From Labedaea rhizosphaerae (GTDB lineage Bacteria > Actinomycetota > Actinomycetes > Mycobacteriales > Pseudonocardiaceae), in NCBI RefSeq assembly GCF_004362825.1, contig NZ_SNXZ01000007.1, positions 1 through 64,000 of the forward strand: a stretch of DNA of 64,000 bases. The letters are read 5' to 3'. Of the stretch, positions 46,143 through 54,877 are shown in pieces. Position numbers and translations under genes: made by a program. Numbering within the stretch: the stretch's first letter is position 1; every line of letters begins with the position of its first letter. The notes under the pieces are model-generated. The model saw nothing but the letters and a program-made list of their open reading frames with translations. It did no database searches and had not been told where the DNA came from.

Positions 46143-48809
46143 TCAGCCGGACAGCGACCACTTCTGGGCGGCCGTGCCGTTGCAGGTCCAGATCTGCAAC
46201 TGCGTGCCGTTCGTGGTGGTGCTGTTCGGGTCGTCGAGGCACTTGCCCGACTGCGGGTTCACCAGCGCGCCGTTGGACACCGCCCACTTCTGGGCGTCCG
46301 AGTTGTTGCACTCCCAGTACTGCACCTTGGTGCCGTCGGTGGTGCCGCTGTTGCTGACGTCCAAGCAGCCGCCGAGGGACTGGATGGTGTCGTCGCCACC
46401 GTGGTACCAGCGCTGGGCGTTGTTGGTGCGGCAGTCCATCAACTGCACCTTCGTGCCGTCGCCGGTGCCGTAGCCGGTGACGTCCGCGCACTTGCCCGCG
46501 ATGCCGGAGGTCAAGTGCGTGGTCGGCAGCCCGACCGCGGTGCCCGGGTACGACGGCGGCGCGGCGGAACTCCCGCTGGCCCATGCGGTGTTCGCCGTCG
46601 TGCCCAGCGTGAAGTTCAGAGTGCCACCGGCGGTGATCGCGCTCGTCGGCACGTAGGCGTTGTTCCACGCCGCGCCGTTCCAGGTGGCGCTCTGCACGTA
46701 CGGGGCGTTGTCGGCCGCCGCGGGTGCGTCGATGGTGAAGGTGTTGCCGCTGGGCAGCTTGAGCACGGCCTGGGTGAACAGCGGGCTGCCGAGCGCGAGG
46801 TCCGCGGTACCGGGCGTCTCCGGATACATGCCGAGCGCCGAGAACACGTACCAGGCGCTCATCTCGCCGAGGTCGTCGTTGCCGGCGAGGCCGTTCGGCT
46901 TGTCGGTCCAGATCTGGTCCTGCGCGCGACGGACGGCGGCCTGCGCCTTGTACGGCTTGCCGATGTAGTCGTACTCCCACGGCAGGTACAGGCTCGGCTC
47001 GTTGCCGAGGTCGGCGTGCGTGCCGTTCTCACCGTGCAGCTGGCTCAGCACACTGTCCAGGTAGGACTCCATCTTGGCGTTGCCGCCCATGGCATCGGCC
47101 AGGCCGCGCACGTTGAACGGCACCATGCCGGTGTACTGCCACGACGTGCCCTCGACGAAGTTGCTGCCGCTGGCCGGGTTGAAGCCGCCCTGCCACGAAC
47201 CGTCGGCCAGCCTGGGCTGCATGAAGCCGCTGGCCGGGTTGAACGTGTTGCGCCAGTCCTGCGCGCGGTTGGCGAAGAGGTTCTTGTTGTTCGTGTCACC
47301 GAGCGCGCCCGCGAACGCTGAGATGGCGAAGTCGGCTGTGTCGTACTCGAGCTGGGTGGACACCGGGCCGTAGAAGTTGCAGCAGTGGTAGGTGGTCTCG
47401 GGCGGCAGGTAGCCGGGGGAGTTGAGGTAGTTCAAGCCCGGGCGCATGTTGTTGGCCGCGCTCGCCTGCTTGAGCATGTCCGCGAGCGCCGTGGCCGTGT
47501 CGAAGTTTCGAGCACCGAAGGCGTAGTAGCTCGCGAGGATCGGGTCGGCCGGGTCGCCGACCATCACGTAGGTCTCGCCGTTGTTCTGCGACCACTTCGG
47601 CAGGCCGCCACCCTGGGTGTAGTCGGTGAGCATCGACTGCGCGATGTCACTGGTCTGCTGCGGCGCCACCAGGGCGGACAACTGGGCCTGCGTGCGGTAG
47701 ATGTCCCAGCCGGAGAAGTTGGCGTACTGCGCGGAATGTCCACTCGCGACGGTGTGCACCTGGTTGTCGAAGCCGGTGTACTGACCGTTGCTGTCGGAGA
47801 AGACGTTGGGGTGCAACAGGACGTGGTAGAGCGCGGTGTAGAACACCCGCTGCTGCGCGGAAGTCCCGCCGCTGATCTGCACCCGGCCGAGCAGCGTGTT
47901 CCACGCGTTGTGTGCGGCCGTGTGGACGGCGTTGAAGTCCCAGCCCGCGTTCTCCGCGGTCCGGTTCGCGACGGCGTTGGCCACGGACACGTACGACAGG
48001 CCGACCTTGGCCTGCACCACTTGTGAGCCGGTTGTGTTGAACGTGACGTAGCCGCTGTTCGGCCCGCTGAGCTTCGGCGTGGGCGAGGCTTTGGGCTGCA
48101 CGCCATGCAACTTCGTGGACGGCTTGGCCTTGGCGGCGGTGGCGAGCGCCGTGCCGCTGGTGGTGAACGGGTGGTCGAAGACGATGTCGAAGTACGCGGT
48201 GTAGGTGAACCCGGCGCCGCAGAAGTGCCCGGACTTGACGGACCCGGAGATCTCGGAGTTGTTGACGACCGTCCACGTGGTGGCCTCGTCGCCGTTCTGG
48301 CTGCCGTTCAGCTTGAAGATCAGGTTGGCCTGCGTGGTCGACGGGAAGGTGAAGCGGGCCATGCCGGAGCGGGTGGTCGCGGTCAGCTCGGTCCGGACAC
48401 CGTTGTTGAGCCCGACGGTGTAGTAGCCGGCGTCGGCATCTTCGTTGGCGTGGGAGAAGGCGTCCGTCGCGCCGGTGTTGATCCCGCCGACGGTGGGCAG
48501 GATCGGCACGTCGCCGTCGGCGCCGCAGCCGGGGCCCGCGAGGTGGGTCAGGCTGAACCCGGTGATGCTGGTGTCGTTGTACTCGTAGCCGCCGCCGTCG
48601 GGCCGGCTCGGCGTGTCGGGGCTCCACTGCACCATGCCGAACGGCACGTCCGCGCCGGGGAAGTCGTCGGCGGCGTTGGAGGTGCCGATGAACGGGTCGA
48701 CCACGGAAGCCGGGTCGCTCACCGGCGCGGCGACTGCTTGGGCGGTGGGAAGGGCGACGGCCACGGCAACGCCGGTCGCGGCGGCGACGAGCAGGGATAA
48801 TCTTCGCAT
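46143..48809 (-). CDS. secreted GH92 alpha-mannosidase with ricin-B lectin domain
   Basis: The 888-residue protein has a Sec signal peptide (residues 1 to about 28, VAVAVALPTAQAVAA). Residues 35-760 match GH92: PFIGTSNAADDFPGADVPFGMVQWSP, GYEYNDTSITGFSLTHLAGPGC, HCCNFYGPVSTQLEYD and GNEPSLYLPWEYDYIG. The last 125 residues are a ricin-type beta-trefoil with three QxW repeats (AQRWYH, AQKWAV, AQKWSL), probably for carbohydrate binding. GH92 enzymes are Ca2+-dependent exo-alpha-mannosidases. ATG at 48809, with GAGGACG upstream. The function is probably removal of mannose from extracellular glycans. Confidence 0.9.
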   Translation of the reverse strand: MRRLSLLVAAATGVAVAVALPTAQAVAAPVSDPASVVDPFIGTSNAADDFPGADVPFGMVQWSPDTPSRPDGGGYEYNDTSITGFSLTHLAGPGCGADGDVPILPTVGGINTGATDAFSHANEDADAGYYTVGLNNGVRTELTATTRSGMARFTFPSTTQANLIFKLNGSQNGDEATTWTVVNNSEISGSVKSGHFCGAGFTYTAYFDIVFDHPFTTSGTALATAAKAKPSTKLHGVQPKASPTPKLSGPNSGYVTFNTTGSQVVQAKVGLSYVSVANAVANRTAENAGWDFNAVHTAAHNAWNTLLGRVQISGGTSAQQRVFYTALYHVLLHPNVFSDSNGQYTGFDNQVHTVASGHSAQYANFSGWDIYRTQAQLSALVAPQQTSDIAQSMLTDYTQGGGLPKWSQNNGETYVMVGDPADPILASYYAFGARNFDTATALADMLKQASAANNMRPGLNYLNSPGYLPPETTYHCCNFYGPVSTQLEYDTADFAISAFAGALGDTNNKNLFANRAQDWRNTFNPASGFMQPRLADGSWQGGFNPASGSNFVEGTSWQYTGMVPFNVRGLADAMGGNAKMESYLDSVLSQLHGENGTHADLGNEPSLYLPWEYDYIGKPYKAQAAVRRAQDQIWTDKPNGLAGNDDLGEMSAWYVFSALGMYPETPGTADLALGSPLFTQAVLKLPSGNTFTIDAPAAADNAPYVQSATWNGAAWNNAYVPTSAITAGGTLNFTLGTTANTAWASGSSAAPPSYPGTAVGLPTTHLTSGIAGKCADVTGYGTGDGTKVQLMDCRTNNAQRWYHGGDDTIQSLGGCLDVSNSGTTDGTKVQYWECNNSDAQKWAVSNGALVNPQSGKCLDDPNSTTTNGTQLQIWTCNGTAAQKWSLSG

Positions 48810-48913
48810 GTCGGATCGTCCTCGGTCGCAGGGTTTCGGGCAGGACTGATCGGAGGGCGCTGCCATCGCCCTCGCACATACCGAACATGGTTGATCACGT
48901 TCAGTTGTGACTG

Positions 48914-48942
48914 ATGGTGTGTTTGGCCTGGACCACTGTCAA
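48914..48942 (-). promoter_or_regulatory. candidate promoter for the GH92 gene
   Basis: On the minus strand TTGACA (48942-48937) is 17 bases from CACCAT (48919-48914), an acceptable -10. It lies about 105 bases upstream of the GH92 start in a divergent region. The -35 is canonical; the -10 is weak. Confidence 0.4.
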
Positions 48943-49096
48943 GGCGCCCCTTGGGTTCTGTCCCGTTGTCATGCCCGCGGCTCGAACACACGGCGCTTCG
49001 CCCGGTTTCGTGGCCCGTCAACGGCATCGCGCTGACACGAACCCGGCGCGGACACCGATCTAGCAGCAAGGACCGATCCCGCTGTGAGGAGTCGAG

Positions 49097-49912
49097 ATGC
49101 CTGGATCCGATCGGTACGAGCACTTCCTCGCCCTGCACACCCGGGACGAGGGGCTCGTCATGCCGAACGCGTGGGACGGCGTGTCGGCGCTCCTGCTCGC
49201 CGACGCGGGGTTCGAGGCGCTCGGCACGTCCTCGGCCGCGTTGGCGGCGACGCTCGGCCGGGTCGACGGGCGGCACGCGATCAGCCGAGAAGAGCACCTC
49301 GACAACGCACGGCTGATCGCGCGGTTGAGCGGACTGCCGGTCAACGGCGACTTCGAGGACGGCTACGGCGAAACCCTCGACGAGGTGGCGGTCACGGTCG
49401 AGGCCGCCGTCGAGGCCGGGCTCGCGGGGATCGGCATCGAGGACTCCACCGGCGACCCGGACGACCCGATCCGGCCATTCGACGACGCCGTGGACCGGGT
49501 CCGGAGCGCCGTCGCGGCGGCGAACGGCCGCATTGTCGTGACCGGCCGGACCGACAACTTCTACCAGGGCCGCGACGACCTGGACGACACGATCCGGCGG
49601 CTGACCGCGTTCGCCGAAGTCGGTGCGGACGTGCTGTACGCGCCGTTCCCGCCCGACCTCGCCACGGTGGTGGCGATCGTGAAAGCGGTGGCGCCCAAGC
49701 CGGTCAACGTCGTCGTGTCGCCTGTGGACAAGGTCCTGACGGTCGGCGAACTGCGGCAGGCGGGTGTCAAGCGGATCAGCCTCGGCAAAGCGCTGTACAC
49801 CCAAGCGATGTCGGCGTTGGGCGAGGCCGCCGCCGCGCTCGCGCGGGGCGACATGGCCGCGGCGACCGCAGGCGGACGGCGGTTCCCGCTCGACCGACTG
49901 CTGCAGCGGTGA
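49097..49912 (+). CDS. isocitrate lyase/PEP mutase superfamily protein
   Basis: The 271-residue TIM barrel enzyme has the superfamily core: VMPNAWDGVSALLLADAGFEALGTSS, NGDFEDGYGE (metal-binding Asp/Glu), GIGIEDSTGDPDD, VVTGRTDNFYQG and VNVVVSPVDKVLTVGEL. The usual PEP mutase catalytic loop is not present, so it is more like an oxaloacetate-hydrolase/carboxyvinyl-carboxyphosphonate-type or lyase member of unknown substrate. The start is ATG at 49097 after GAGGAGTCGAG. Its stop abuts the VOC gene on the other strand. Confidence 0.8.
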   Translation: MPGSDRYEHFLALHTRDEGLVMPNAWDGVSALLLADAGFEALGTSSAALAATLGRVDGRHAISREEHLDNARLIARLSGLPVNGDFEDGYGETLDEVAVTVEAAVEAGLAGIGIEDSTGDPDDPIRPFDDAVDRVRSAVAAANGRIVVTGRTDNFYQGRDDLDDTIRRLTAFAEVGADVLYAPFPPDLATVVAIVKAVAPKPVNVVVSPVDKVLTVGELRQAGVKRISLGKALYTQAMSALGEAAAALARGDMAAATAGGRRFPLDRLLQR

Positions 49913-50302
49913 TCACCCGAGCAGGTCCCAGCGATTTCCCGCTATGTCACGGAAGACGACGACCCGGCCGTAGGGCTCGGTCCGGGGCTCGGTGACGAAC
50001 TCGACCCCGGCCGCCCGCATCTGTTGGTAGCTGGCGTCGAAGTCGTCGACGCGCAGGAAGAAGCCGACCCGACCGGCGTGCTGGTTGCCGATCGCGGCGC
50101 GCTGGTCGTCGCCGTCGGCCTGGGCGAGGAGGATGCCGGTCTGCGCTCCCGGCGGACGGACGACCACCCAGCGCTTGGGGCGGCCGTCATTGGTCAGCGA
50201 AGGGGAGTCCTCGGCCAGCTCGAATCCCAGCACGCCGGTGAAGAAGGCGATCGCCTCGTCGTAGTCCTCGACGATGATCGCGGTGAGCTGCAGGTAAACC
50301 AT
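49913..50302 (-). CDS. VOC family protein (glyoxalase/bleomycin resistance fold)
   Basis: The 129-residue protein has the paired beta-alpha-beta-beta-beta modules of the VOC superfamily: TAIIVEDYDEAIAFFTGVLGF, GRVGFFLRVDDFDASYQQMRAAGVEF and RVVVFRDIAGNRWDLL. These folds bind metals or drugs in glyoxalase and antibiotic-binding proteins. A His/Glu metal set is not obvious, so catalysis is uncertain. The ATG at 50302 was chosen over a longer open frame. It diverges from the GNAT gene by 36 bases. Confidence 0.82.
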   Translation of the reverse strand: MVYLQLTAIIVEDYDEAIAFFTGVLGFELAEDSPSLTNDGRPKRWVVVRPPGAQTGILLAQADGDDQRAAIGNQHAGRVGFFLRVDDFDASYQQMRAAGVEFVTEPRTEPYGRVVVFRDIAGNRWDLLG

Positions 50303-50326
50303 GCCGCAACGATTCCACCTCCTGGA

Positions 50327-50332
50327 TAGGGT
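50327..50332 (+). promoter_or_regulatory. -10 element of a leaderless GNAT promoter
   Basis: TAGGGT ends six bases before the ATG at 50339. The spacer has no ribosome binding site. This is a typical leaderless arrangement. Confidence 0.5.
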
Positions 50333-50338
50333 CGCGCA

Positions 50339-50845
50339 ATGCCCTCGCTGCAGCTGCTGGACGCCGCGCACGCGCCCGCGATCCTGGCGTTCGAACGGGC
50401 GAACCGCGCCTACTTCGCCCGCTTCATCACCGATCGCGGTGACGACTACTTCGAGCGGTTCGCCGACCGGTTCGACGCCCTGCTGGCCGAGCAGGAAGCC
50501 GGGATCTGCGCCTTCCACGTGCTCGTCGCCGAGGACGGCTCGGTCCTCGGCCGGTTCAACATCGTCGACATGGAAGACCACGAAGCCGAACTCGGCTACC
50601 GGGTCGCGGAGCACGTGGCCGGTCGCGGCGTGGCGACCGCGACGGTCAAGCAGCTGTGCGGGCTGGCGGCCGATCGGCTCGGCCTGCATGTGTTGCGGGC
50701 GGCCACCTCGAGCCGCAACGCCGCGTCCGCGCGGGTGCTGATCAAGGCCGGGTTCGTGCCCGTCGGCCCGGCCGACCCGGCGCACGTCGGCGGCGAGCCG
50801 GGCACCTGGTACCAGCGCGACCTACTGGATGAGCCCCAGCACTAG
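50339..50845 (+). CDS. GNAT N-acetyltransferase (RimJ-like)
   Basis: The 168-residue protein has the RimJ/RimL GNAT pattern: HVLVAEDGSVLGRFNIVDM, EAELGYRVAEHVAGRGVATATVKQL (acetyl-CoA loop) and GLHVLRAATSSRNAASARVLIKAGF. It would transfer acetyl groups from acetyl-CoA to an amine, often a protein N-terminus or antibiotic. The substrate is unknown. Its last 24 bases overlap the convergent DinB gene. Confidence 0.85.
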   Translation: MPSLQLLDAAHAPAILAFERANRAYFARFITDRGDDYFERFADRFDALLAEQEAGICAFHVLVAEDGSVLGRFNIVDMEDHEAELGYRVAEHVAGRGVATATVKQLCGLAADRLGLHVLRAATSSRNAASARVLIKAGFVPVGPADPAHVGGEPGTWYQRDLLDEPQH

Positions 50846-51355
50846 GTAACCGTCCACACGCGACACCTGAGCGGTGTCCGGGTCGGGCGGGAGCGGGTGC
50901 CCGAGCGCGTCGGCGCGGACCTCGCCGATCCACTGGTCGTGCTGGTACTCGTGGTTGACCAGGGCGGTCAGCAGATGGGTGGCGACGATCGCCAGTTGGG
51001 CCGGTGCCGCGACCCGGCCGCCCGCGATGTCGGTCATGCGGGCGTGCACGCGTTCGGCCACCTTGGTGCGGAACGCGGTGAGCCGTTCGACGGTGGGCAA
51101 CGCCCCGCGGAAGCGTTCCGGCCGCGCGGAGTCCATCAGGGAATCCAGCTCGGGATCGGGGCTGGGCTCGGCCGCGGTGAGGTTGCGGACCATGAAATGC
51201 GCGACGTGCGCCTGGTGGCCCAGGTGCCAGCCGATCGCGCTGGAGTCCTCGTGCGGCCGCCAGACCAGCTCGTCCGGGCTCAGGTCCTGCCACAGCTGGT
51301 CGGTGTAGGACCGGGCGCGGTCGTACTCGCGCAGCAGTGCTTGTACCTCGTGCAT
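50822..51355 (-). CDS. DinB-family protein
   Basis: The 177-residue protein is a predicted four-helix bundle of the DinB superfamily, with three conserved His residues spread as the metal site: SSAIGWHLGHQAHVAHFM and NHEYQHDQWIGE. Family members in actinobacteria include mycothiol-dependent and other metal-dependent enzymes; which one this is cannot be told. ATG at 51355 follows GAAGGGATCACC. It overlaps the GNAT gene tail. Confidence 0.8.
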   Translation of the reverse strand: MHEVQALLREYDRARSYTDQLWQDLSPDELVWRPHEDSSAIGWHLGHQAHVAHFMVRNLTAAEPSPDPELDSLMDSARPERFRGALPTVERLTAFRTKVAERVHARMTDIAGGRVAAPAQLAIVATHLLTALVNHEYQHDQWIGEVRADALGHPLPPDPDTAQVSRVDGYLVLGLIQ

Positions 51356-51376
51356 GGTGATCCCTTCGGGTCGTCG

Positions 51377-51411
51377 GTGTGGCCGGCCCGCGTGCGGTGG
51401 GCCGGCCACAC
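51377..51411. terminator. hairpin terminator after helR
   Basis: Two perfect 13-base arms (GTGTGGCCGGCCC and its complement) flank a nine-base loop. It begins seven bases beyond the helR stop and sits in the 62-base gap before the DinB gene on the same strand. Confidence 0.8.
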
Positions 51412-51417
51412 CTCGCG

Positions 51418-53631
51418 TCAGGTCCCAGCCTGCACCGGCGTGCCGGTGTCCGTGAGCCCGTTCAGCGCGCGCGGCAACGGGTCCAGGTGCAGGACGCCGA
51501 GGCGCTGGGTGGCACGGGTGAGCGCGACGTAGAGCTCGGCCGCGCCCCGCGGGCCGTCGGCGAGGATCTGCTCCGGCTCGACGACCAGCACGGCGTCGAA
51601 CTCCAGGCCCTTGGTCTCCGAGGCGGGCACCGCGCCCGGCACCGTGTCGCCGATCCCGGGCGGTCCGATCACCACACTGGTGCCCTCGCGGCCTTCCTCC
51701 TCCCGTCGGAACTCTTCGACCGCCGCGGGCAGTTCGTCCGCGCTGACCTGCCGGGACCACGGCCGCACCCCGCACGCGCGGACCGAGTCCGGCGGCTGCA
51801 CCTCGGGCGCGAACTCGGCCAGCAGCGCGGCCGCGACGGTCATGATCTCCGCCGGGGTGCGGTAGTTGACCGTCAGTGACCGGTAGGCCCAGCGGCCGGG
51901 GACGTACCGGTCGAGCATCGCCGCCCACGAGGTGGCCCCGGCCGCCGACCGGCGCTGGGCGAGGTCGCCCACCACGGTGAACGAGCGGGCGGGGCACCGG
52001 CGCATGAGCACCCGCCAGTCCATTTCGGACAGTTCCTGGGCCTCGTCGACCACGACGTGGCGGTAGGTCCAGTCCCGGTCCGCGCTGGCCCGCTCGACCA
52101 GGTCGCGGGTGTCCTGCACGCCGAACCGGTCGGCCAGGTCCTCGGCGTAGAGCAGGTTCTCCGCGGTCAGGCCGATGTCCTCGTCCAGCTCCTCGCGGTC
52201 CAGCCGGAGCTGGTCGATCACGTGCGCGGCGTACTCCGCCTCGGCCTTCTGCTCGCGCTGGACGGCCCGCTCGGCCGCCTTGTCGGCGGCCTTGTCCCGG
52301 CCCAGCAGGTCGACCAGCTCGTCGAGCAGCGGCACGTCCGACACCGTCCACGCGGCGCCGTCGGCGCGCAGCAGCGCCTCGTCGGCACCGGCCGCGCGCA
52401 GCCGCTCGGGGGAGCTGTAGAGCGGGGCCAGCAGCGCCTCGGGGGTCAGGATCGGCCAGAGCTCGTCCAGTGCGGCCGTGAAGTCCTCGTCCGTGGCGAG
52501 CTCCTTGAGCAGCTCGCCACGCATCTCCTCCCAGCCTTCGCGGTCGGCCCGGGTCAGCCAGCCGCGGCCGATCCGGGCGATCGCCCGTTCGGTCAGCACG
52601 TAGGTGATGATCTCCGTGAACACCGAGCGGGCCTCGTTGTGCGGCAACCCACTCGCCCGCGCCTCCTCACGCGCCCATTGCGCGGTCTCGGCGTCGATGC
52701 GCACCGTCGCGGTGCCCAGGGTGATCGGCAACGGCTGCGCGGGCAGCCGCTGGCGGTCGGCGATCGCCGCGGTGAGGACATCCACCATCTTCAGCGAACC
52801 CTTGAGCCGCGCCACATCCGGCTCGTCCTCGGCGGTGACGTGCAGACCCGGCACCAGGTCGCCGGTGGTCATGAAGACCACATCGGACTCACCCAGCGAG
52901 GGCAGCACCCGCCCGATGTGGTTCAGGAACGCCGGGTTGGGGCCGACCACGAGCACGCCGTGGCGTTCCATCCGCTCGCGCTGCGTGTACATCAGGTACG
53001 CGACGCGGTGCAGCGCCACCACGGTCTTGCCGGTGCCCGGGCCGCCCTCGATCACCAGCACGCCGGGGTGGTCGAGGCGGATGATCTCGTCCTGCTCGGA
53101 CTGGATCGTGGCAACGATGTCGCGCATGCCCTCGCCGCGCGGCGCGTTGACCGCCGCGAGCAGGGCCGCGTCCCCCTGCACCTCGCCGGTCGGGCGGCCC
53201 AGCACCTCGTCGGTGAAGTCGAGGACCTGGCGGCCGCGGGTGTGGAACTGGCGGCGCCTGCGCACGTTCTCGGGGTGCGCGCCGGTCGCGACGTAGAACG
53301 CGCGCGACGCCGGCGCCCGCCAGTCGAGCAGCACCGGTTCGTAGTCGTGCTCCTCGTCGAAAATGCCGATCCGCCCGATGTAGGAATGGTCCCCGGAAAT
53401 GCTGTCCAACCGGCCGAAACACAAGCCGTTGTCGGCCACGTCCAGCCGCTTGACCTCACGGGCGAGGGCACGCACCTCGAAGTCGCGTTCCATGGGCGTG
53501 CCGCCGGTGCCACCCAGCGCCGCGGTGAACTTGGCCTTCACCCGCGCGCGCTCCGCGTCGAGGCGTGCGTAGAGCCCGGCCACGTAGGCGCGCTCGGACC
53601 GCAATTCGTCTTCGTACCCCAGAGTTGACAC
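51418..53631 (-). CDS. helR: HelR-type RNA polymerase-associated helicase-like ATPase
   Basis: The 737-residue protein has an N-terminal charged helix pair (residues 1-60), then a UvrD/Rep-like ATPase: Walker A EGGPGTGKT at about 195-203, HVVVDEAQELSEMDW (Walker B), SLTVNYRTPAEIM and VALTRATQRLG. This is the HelD/HelR class, which dissociates stalled RNA polymerase and, in HelR, displaces rifampicin. GTG at 53631 starts the STLGYEDELRSERAYVAGLY opening typical of the class. A RAE-like half-site lies upstream. It may be induced by RNA polymerase inhibitors. Confidence 0.85.
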   Translation of the reverse strand: MSTLGYEDELRSERAYVAGLYARLDAERARVKAKFTAALGGTGGTPMERDFEVRALAREVKRLDVADNGLCFGRLDSISGDHSYIGRIGIFDEEHDYEPVLLDWRAPASRAFYVATGAHPENVRRRRQFHTRGRQVLDFTDEVLGRPTGEVQGDAALLAAVNAPRGEGMRDIVATIQSEQDEIIRLDHPGVLVIEGGPGTGKTVVALHRVAYLMYTQRERMERHGVLVVGPNPAFLNHIGRVLPSLGESDVVFMTTGDLVPGLHVTAEDEPDVARLKGSLKMVDVLTAAIADRQRLPAQPLPITLGTATVRIDAETAQWAREEARASGLPHNEARSVFTEIITYVLTERAIARIGRGWLTRADREGWEEMRGELLKELATDEDFTAALDELWPILTPEALLAPLYSSPERLRAAGADEALLRADGAAWTVSDVPLLDELVDLLGRDKAADKAAERAVQREQKAEAEYAAHVIDQLRLDREELDEDIGLTAENLLYAEDLADRFGVQDTRDLVERASADRDWTYRHVVVDEAQELSEMDWRVLMRRCPARSFTVVGDLAQRRSAAGATSWAAMLDRYVPGRWAYRSLTVNYRTPAEIMTVAAALLAEFAPEVQPPDSVRACGVRPWSRQVSADELPAAVEEFRREEEGREGTSVVIGPPGIGDTVPGAVPASETKGLEFDAVLVVEPEQILADGPRGAAELYVALTRATQRLGVLHLDPLPRALNGLTDTGTPVQAGT

Positions 53632-53714
53632 ATGCCCCTCACAGCGGTTAATCTGATGTTAGAAGCGGCGGGTGCTCCATTGGCTATGGAGGGCACGCCG
53701 ACTTTTTATTGTCT

Positions 53715-53731
53715 CCTTCCTGTCAAGCCCC
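53715..53731 (-). promoter_or_regulatory. rifamycin-associated-element-like sequence upstream of helR
   Basis: On the minus strand GGGGCTTGACAGGAAGG begins with the exact GGGGCTTG half-site of the rifamycin-associated element (RAE) as I remember it; the second half is imperfect. It lies 84 bases upstream of helR and eight bases after the preceding gene. It also contains a consensus -35 (TTGACA). Confidence 0.35.
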
Positions 53732-53738
53732 GTGGATT

Positions 53739-54752
53739 TCAGCTCGCCCGGCGCCGGAGTTTCTTGTCCTGGATCGCCGGGGTCGGGTCGATGTAGAAGT
53801 CGCCCGCGTGCACGTCGATGCCCGGCGGCACGATCTCGTCGATGCGGTCCAGGATGTCGTCGGTGAGCCGCACGTCGGCCCCGGCCAGCAGGTCCGCCAG
53901 CTGTTCCGGCCGCCGCGGCCCGATCAGCACCGAGGTGACCGCCGGGTGGGCCTGGACGAACGCGATCGCCAGGTGCGCCAGCGGCAGCCCGGCCTCCTGG
54001 GCGAGCCGGCGCAACTGCTCCACCGCCTCGGCTTTCGCCCGCACCCCCGGCTGCTCGAGGTCGAACATCTTCGCCCCGAGCCCGGCGTTGCGGTGCCCTG
54101 CGGTCGGGTCGGCCCGGCCGGACAACCAGCCGGAGTTCAGCGGTCCGAATGTGAGCACCCCCATGCCGTAGCGCTGGGCCGTGGGCAGCACCCGGGCCTC
54201 GATGCCGCGGGTGAGGATCGAGTAGGGCGGCTGCTCGGTGCGGAAGCGGTGGTGCCCGCGGCGCTCGGCGGTCCACTGGGCCTCCACGATCTCCTCCGGG
54301 GCGAAGAACGAGCCGCCGATCGCGCGCACCTTCCCGGCCCGGACGAGATCGGACAGCGCGCCCAGCGTCTCGTCGATGTCGGTCGCCGGGTCCGGCCGGT
54401 GCAGTTGGTACAAATCGAGGTAGTCGGTGCCCAGCCGCCTGAGGCTGTCCTCCACCGCCCGCCGGATCCAGCGCGGCGAAGCGCCGCGGCCCTTGTCCAT
54501 CGGCAAGCCGAACTTGGTGGCCAGCACCACGTCGTCGCGCCGCCCGCGCAGGGCCTTGCCGACGATGACCTCGGACTCGCCGCCCGAGTAGACGTCGGCC
54601 GTGTCGACGAAGTCGATGCCCGCGTCGAGCGCCGCGTGGATCATGCGCACGGACTCGTCGTGGTCGGTGTTGCCCATCGCGCCGAACATCATCGTGCCGA
54701 GGGCGTATTCGCTGACCGAGATGCCGGTGCCGCCGAGAACCCTGTGTTCCAT
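53739..54752 (-). CDS. aldo/keto reductase
   Basis: The 337-residue TIM barrel enzyme has the AKR tetrad context: DFVDTADVYSGGESE (Asp/Tyr), LATKFGLPMDKG (Lys), YLDLYQLHRPDP (His), plus the NADPH-binding C-terminal SVLIGPRRPEQL. It would reduce carbonyls with NADPH. Start ATG at 54752 after AAGGGAACAG. It diverges from an XRE regulator gene, an arrangement common in actinobacteria and usually meaning the regulator controls the reductase. Confidence 0.88.
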   Translation of the reverse strand: MEHRVLGGTGISVSEYALGTMMFGAMGNTDHDESVRMIHAALDAGIDFVDTADVYSGGESEVIVGKALRGRRDDVVLATKFGLPMDKGRGASPRWIRRAVEDSLRRLGTDYLDLYQLHRPDPATDIDETLGALSDLVRAGKVRAIGGSFFAPEEIVEAQWTAERRGHHRFRTEQPPYSILTRGIEARVLPTAQRYGMGVLTFGPLNSGWLSGRADPTAGHRNAGLGAKMFDLEQPGVRAKAEAVEQLRRLAQEAGLPLAHLAIAFVQAHPAVTSVLIGPRRPEQLADLLAGADVRLTDDILDRIDEIVPPGIDVHAGDFYIDPTPAIQDKKLRRRAS

Positions 54753-54864
54753 TTCGCTGTTCCCTTCTGTCGTCCCTGCCCAGACGACCAGGTCCGGCGC
54801 TCTCGTGGCAGTCATCGCTCGACCGGGGGTCTGGCAGTACCCCTCACGTGCGCTTCGGCGGCTT

Positions 54865-54870
54865 TACGCT
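54865..54870 (+). promoter_or_regulatory. -10 element of a leaderless XRE-regulator promoter
   Basis: TACGCT ends seven bases before the GTG at 54878, matching TANNNT-N6-7-RTG. This fixes the start at 54878 rather than the GTG at 54848, which lies upstream of the transcription start. Confidence 0.55.
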
Positions 54871-54877
54871 GGTAGCC

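Noticed and set aside
46120-46146. Tandem GTTCAGGGCTCA-like units as a possible CRISPR or minisatellite array
   Set aside because: Only two copies with no spacers; treated as part of the hairpin element.
48870-48915. GAAC...GTTC dyad near the GH92 promoter as a LacI-type operator
   Set aside because: Too many mismatches between the arms and no LacI-family gene nearby.
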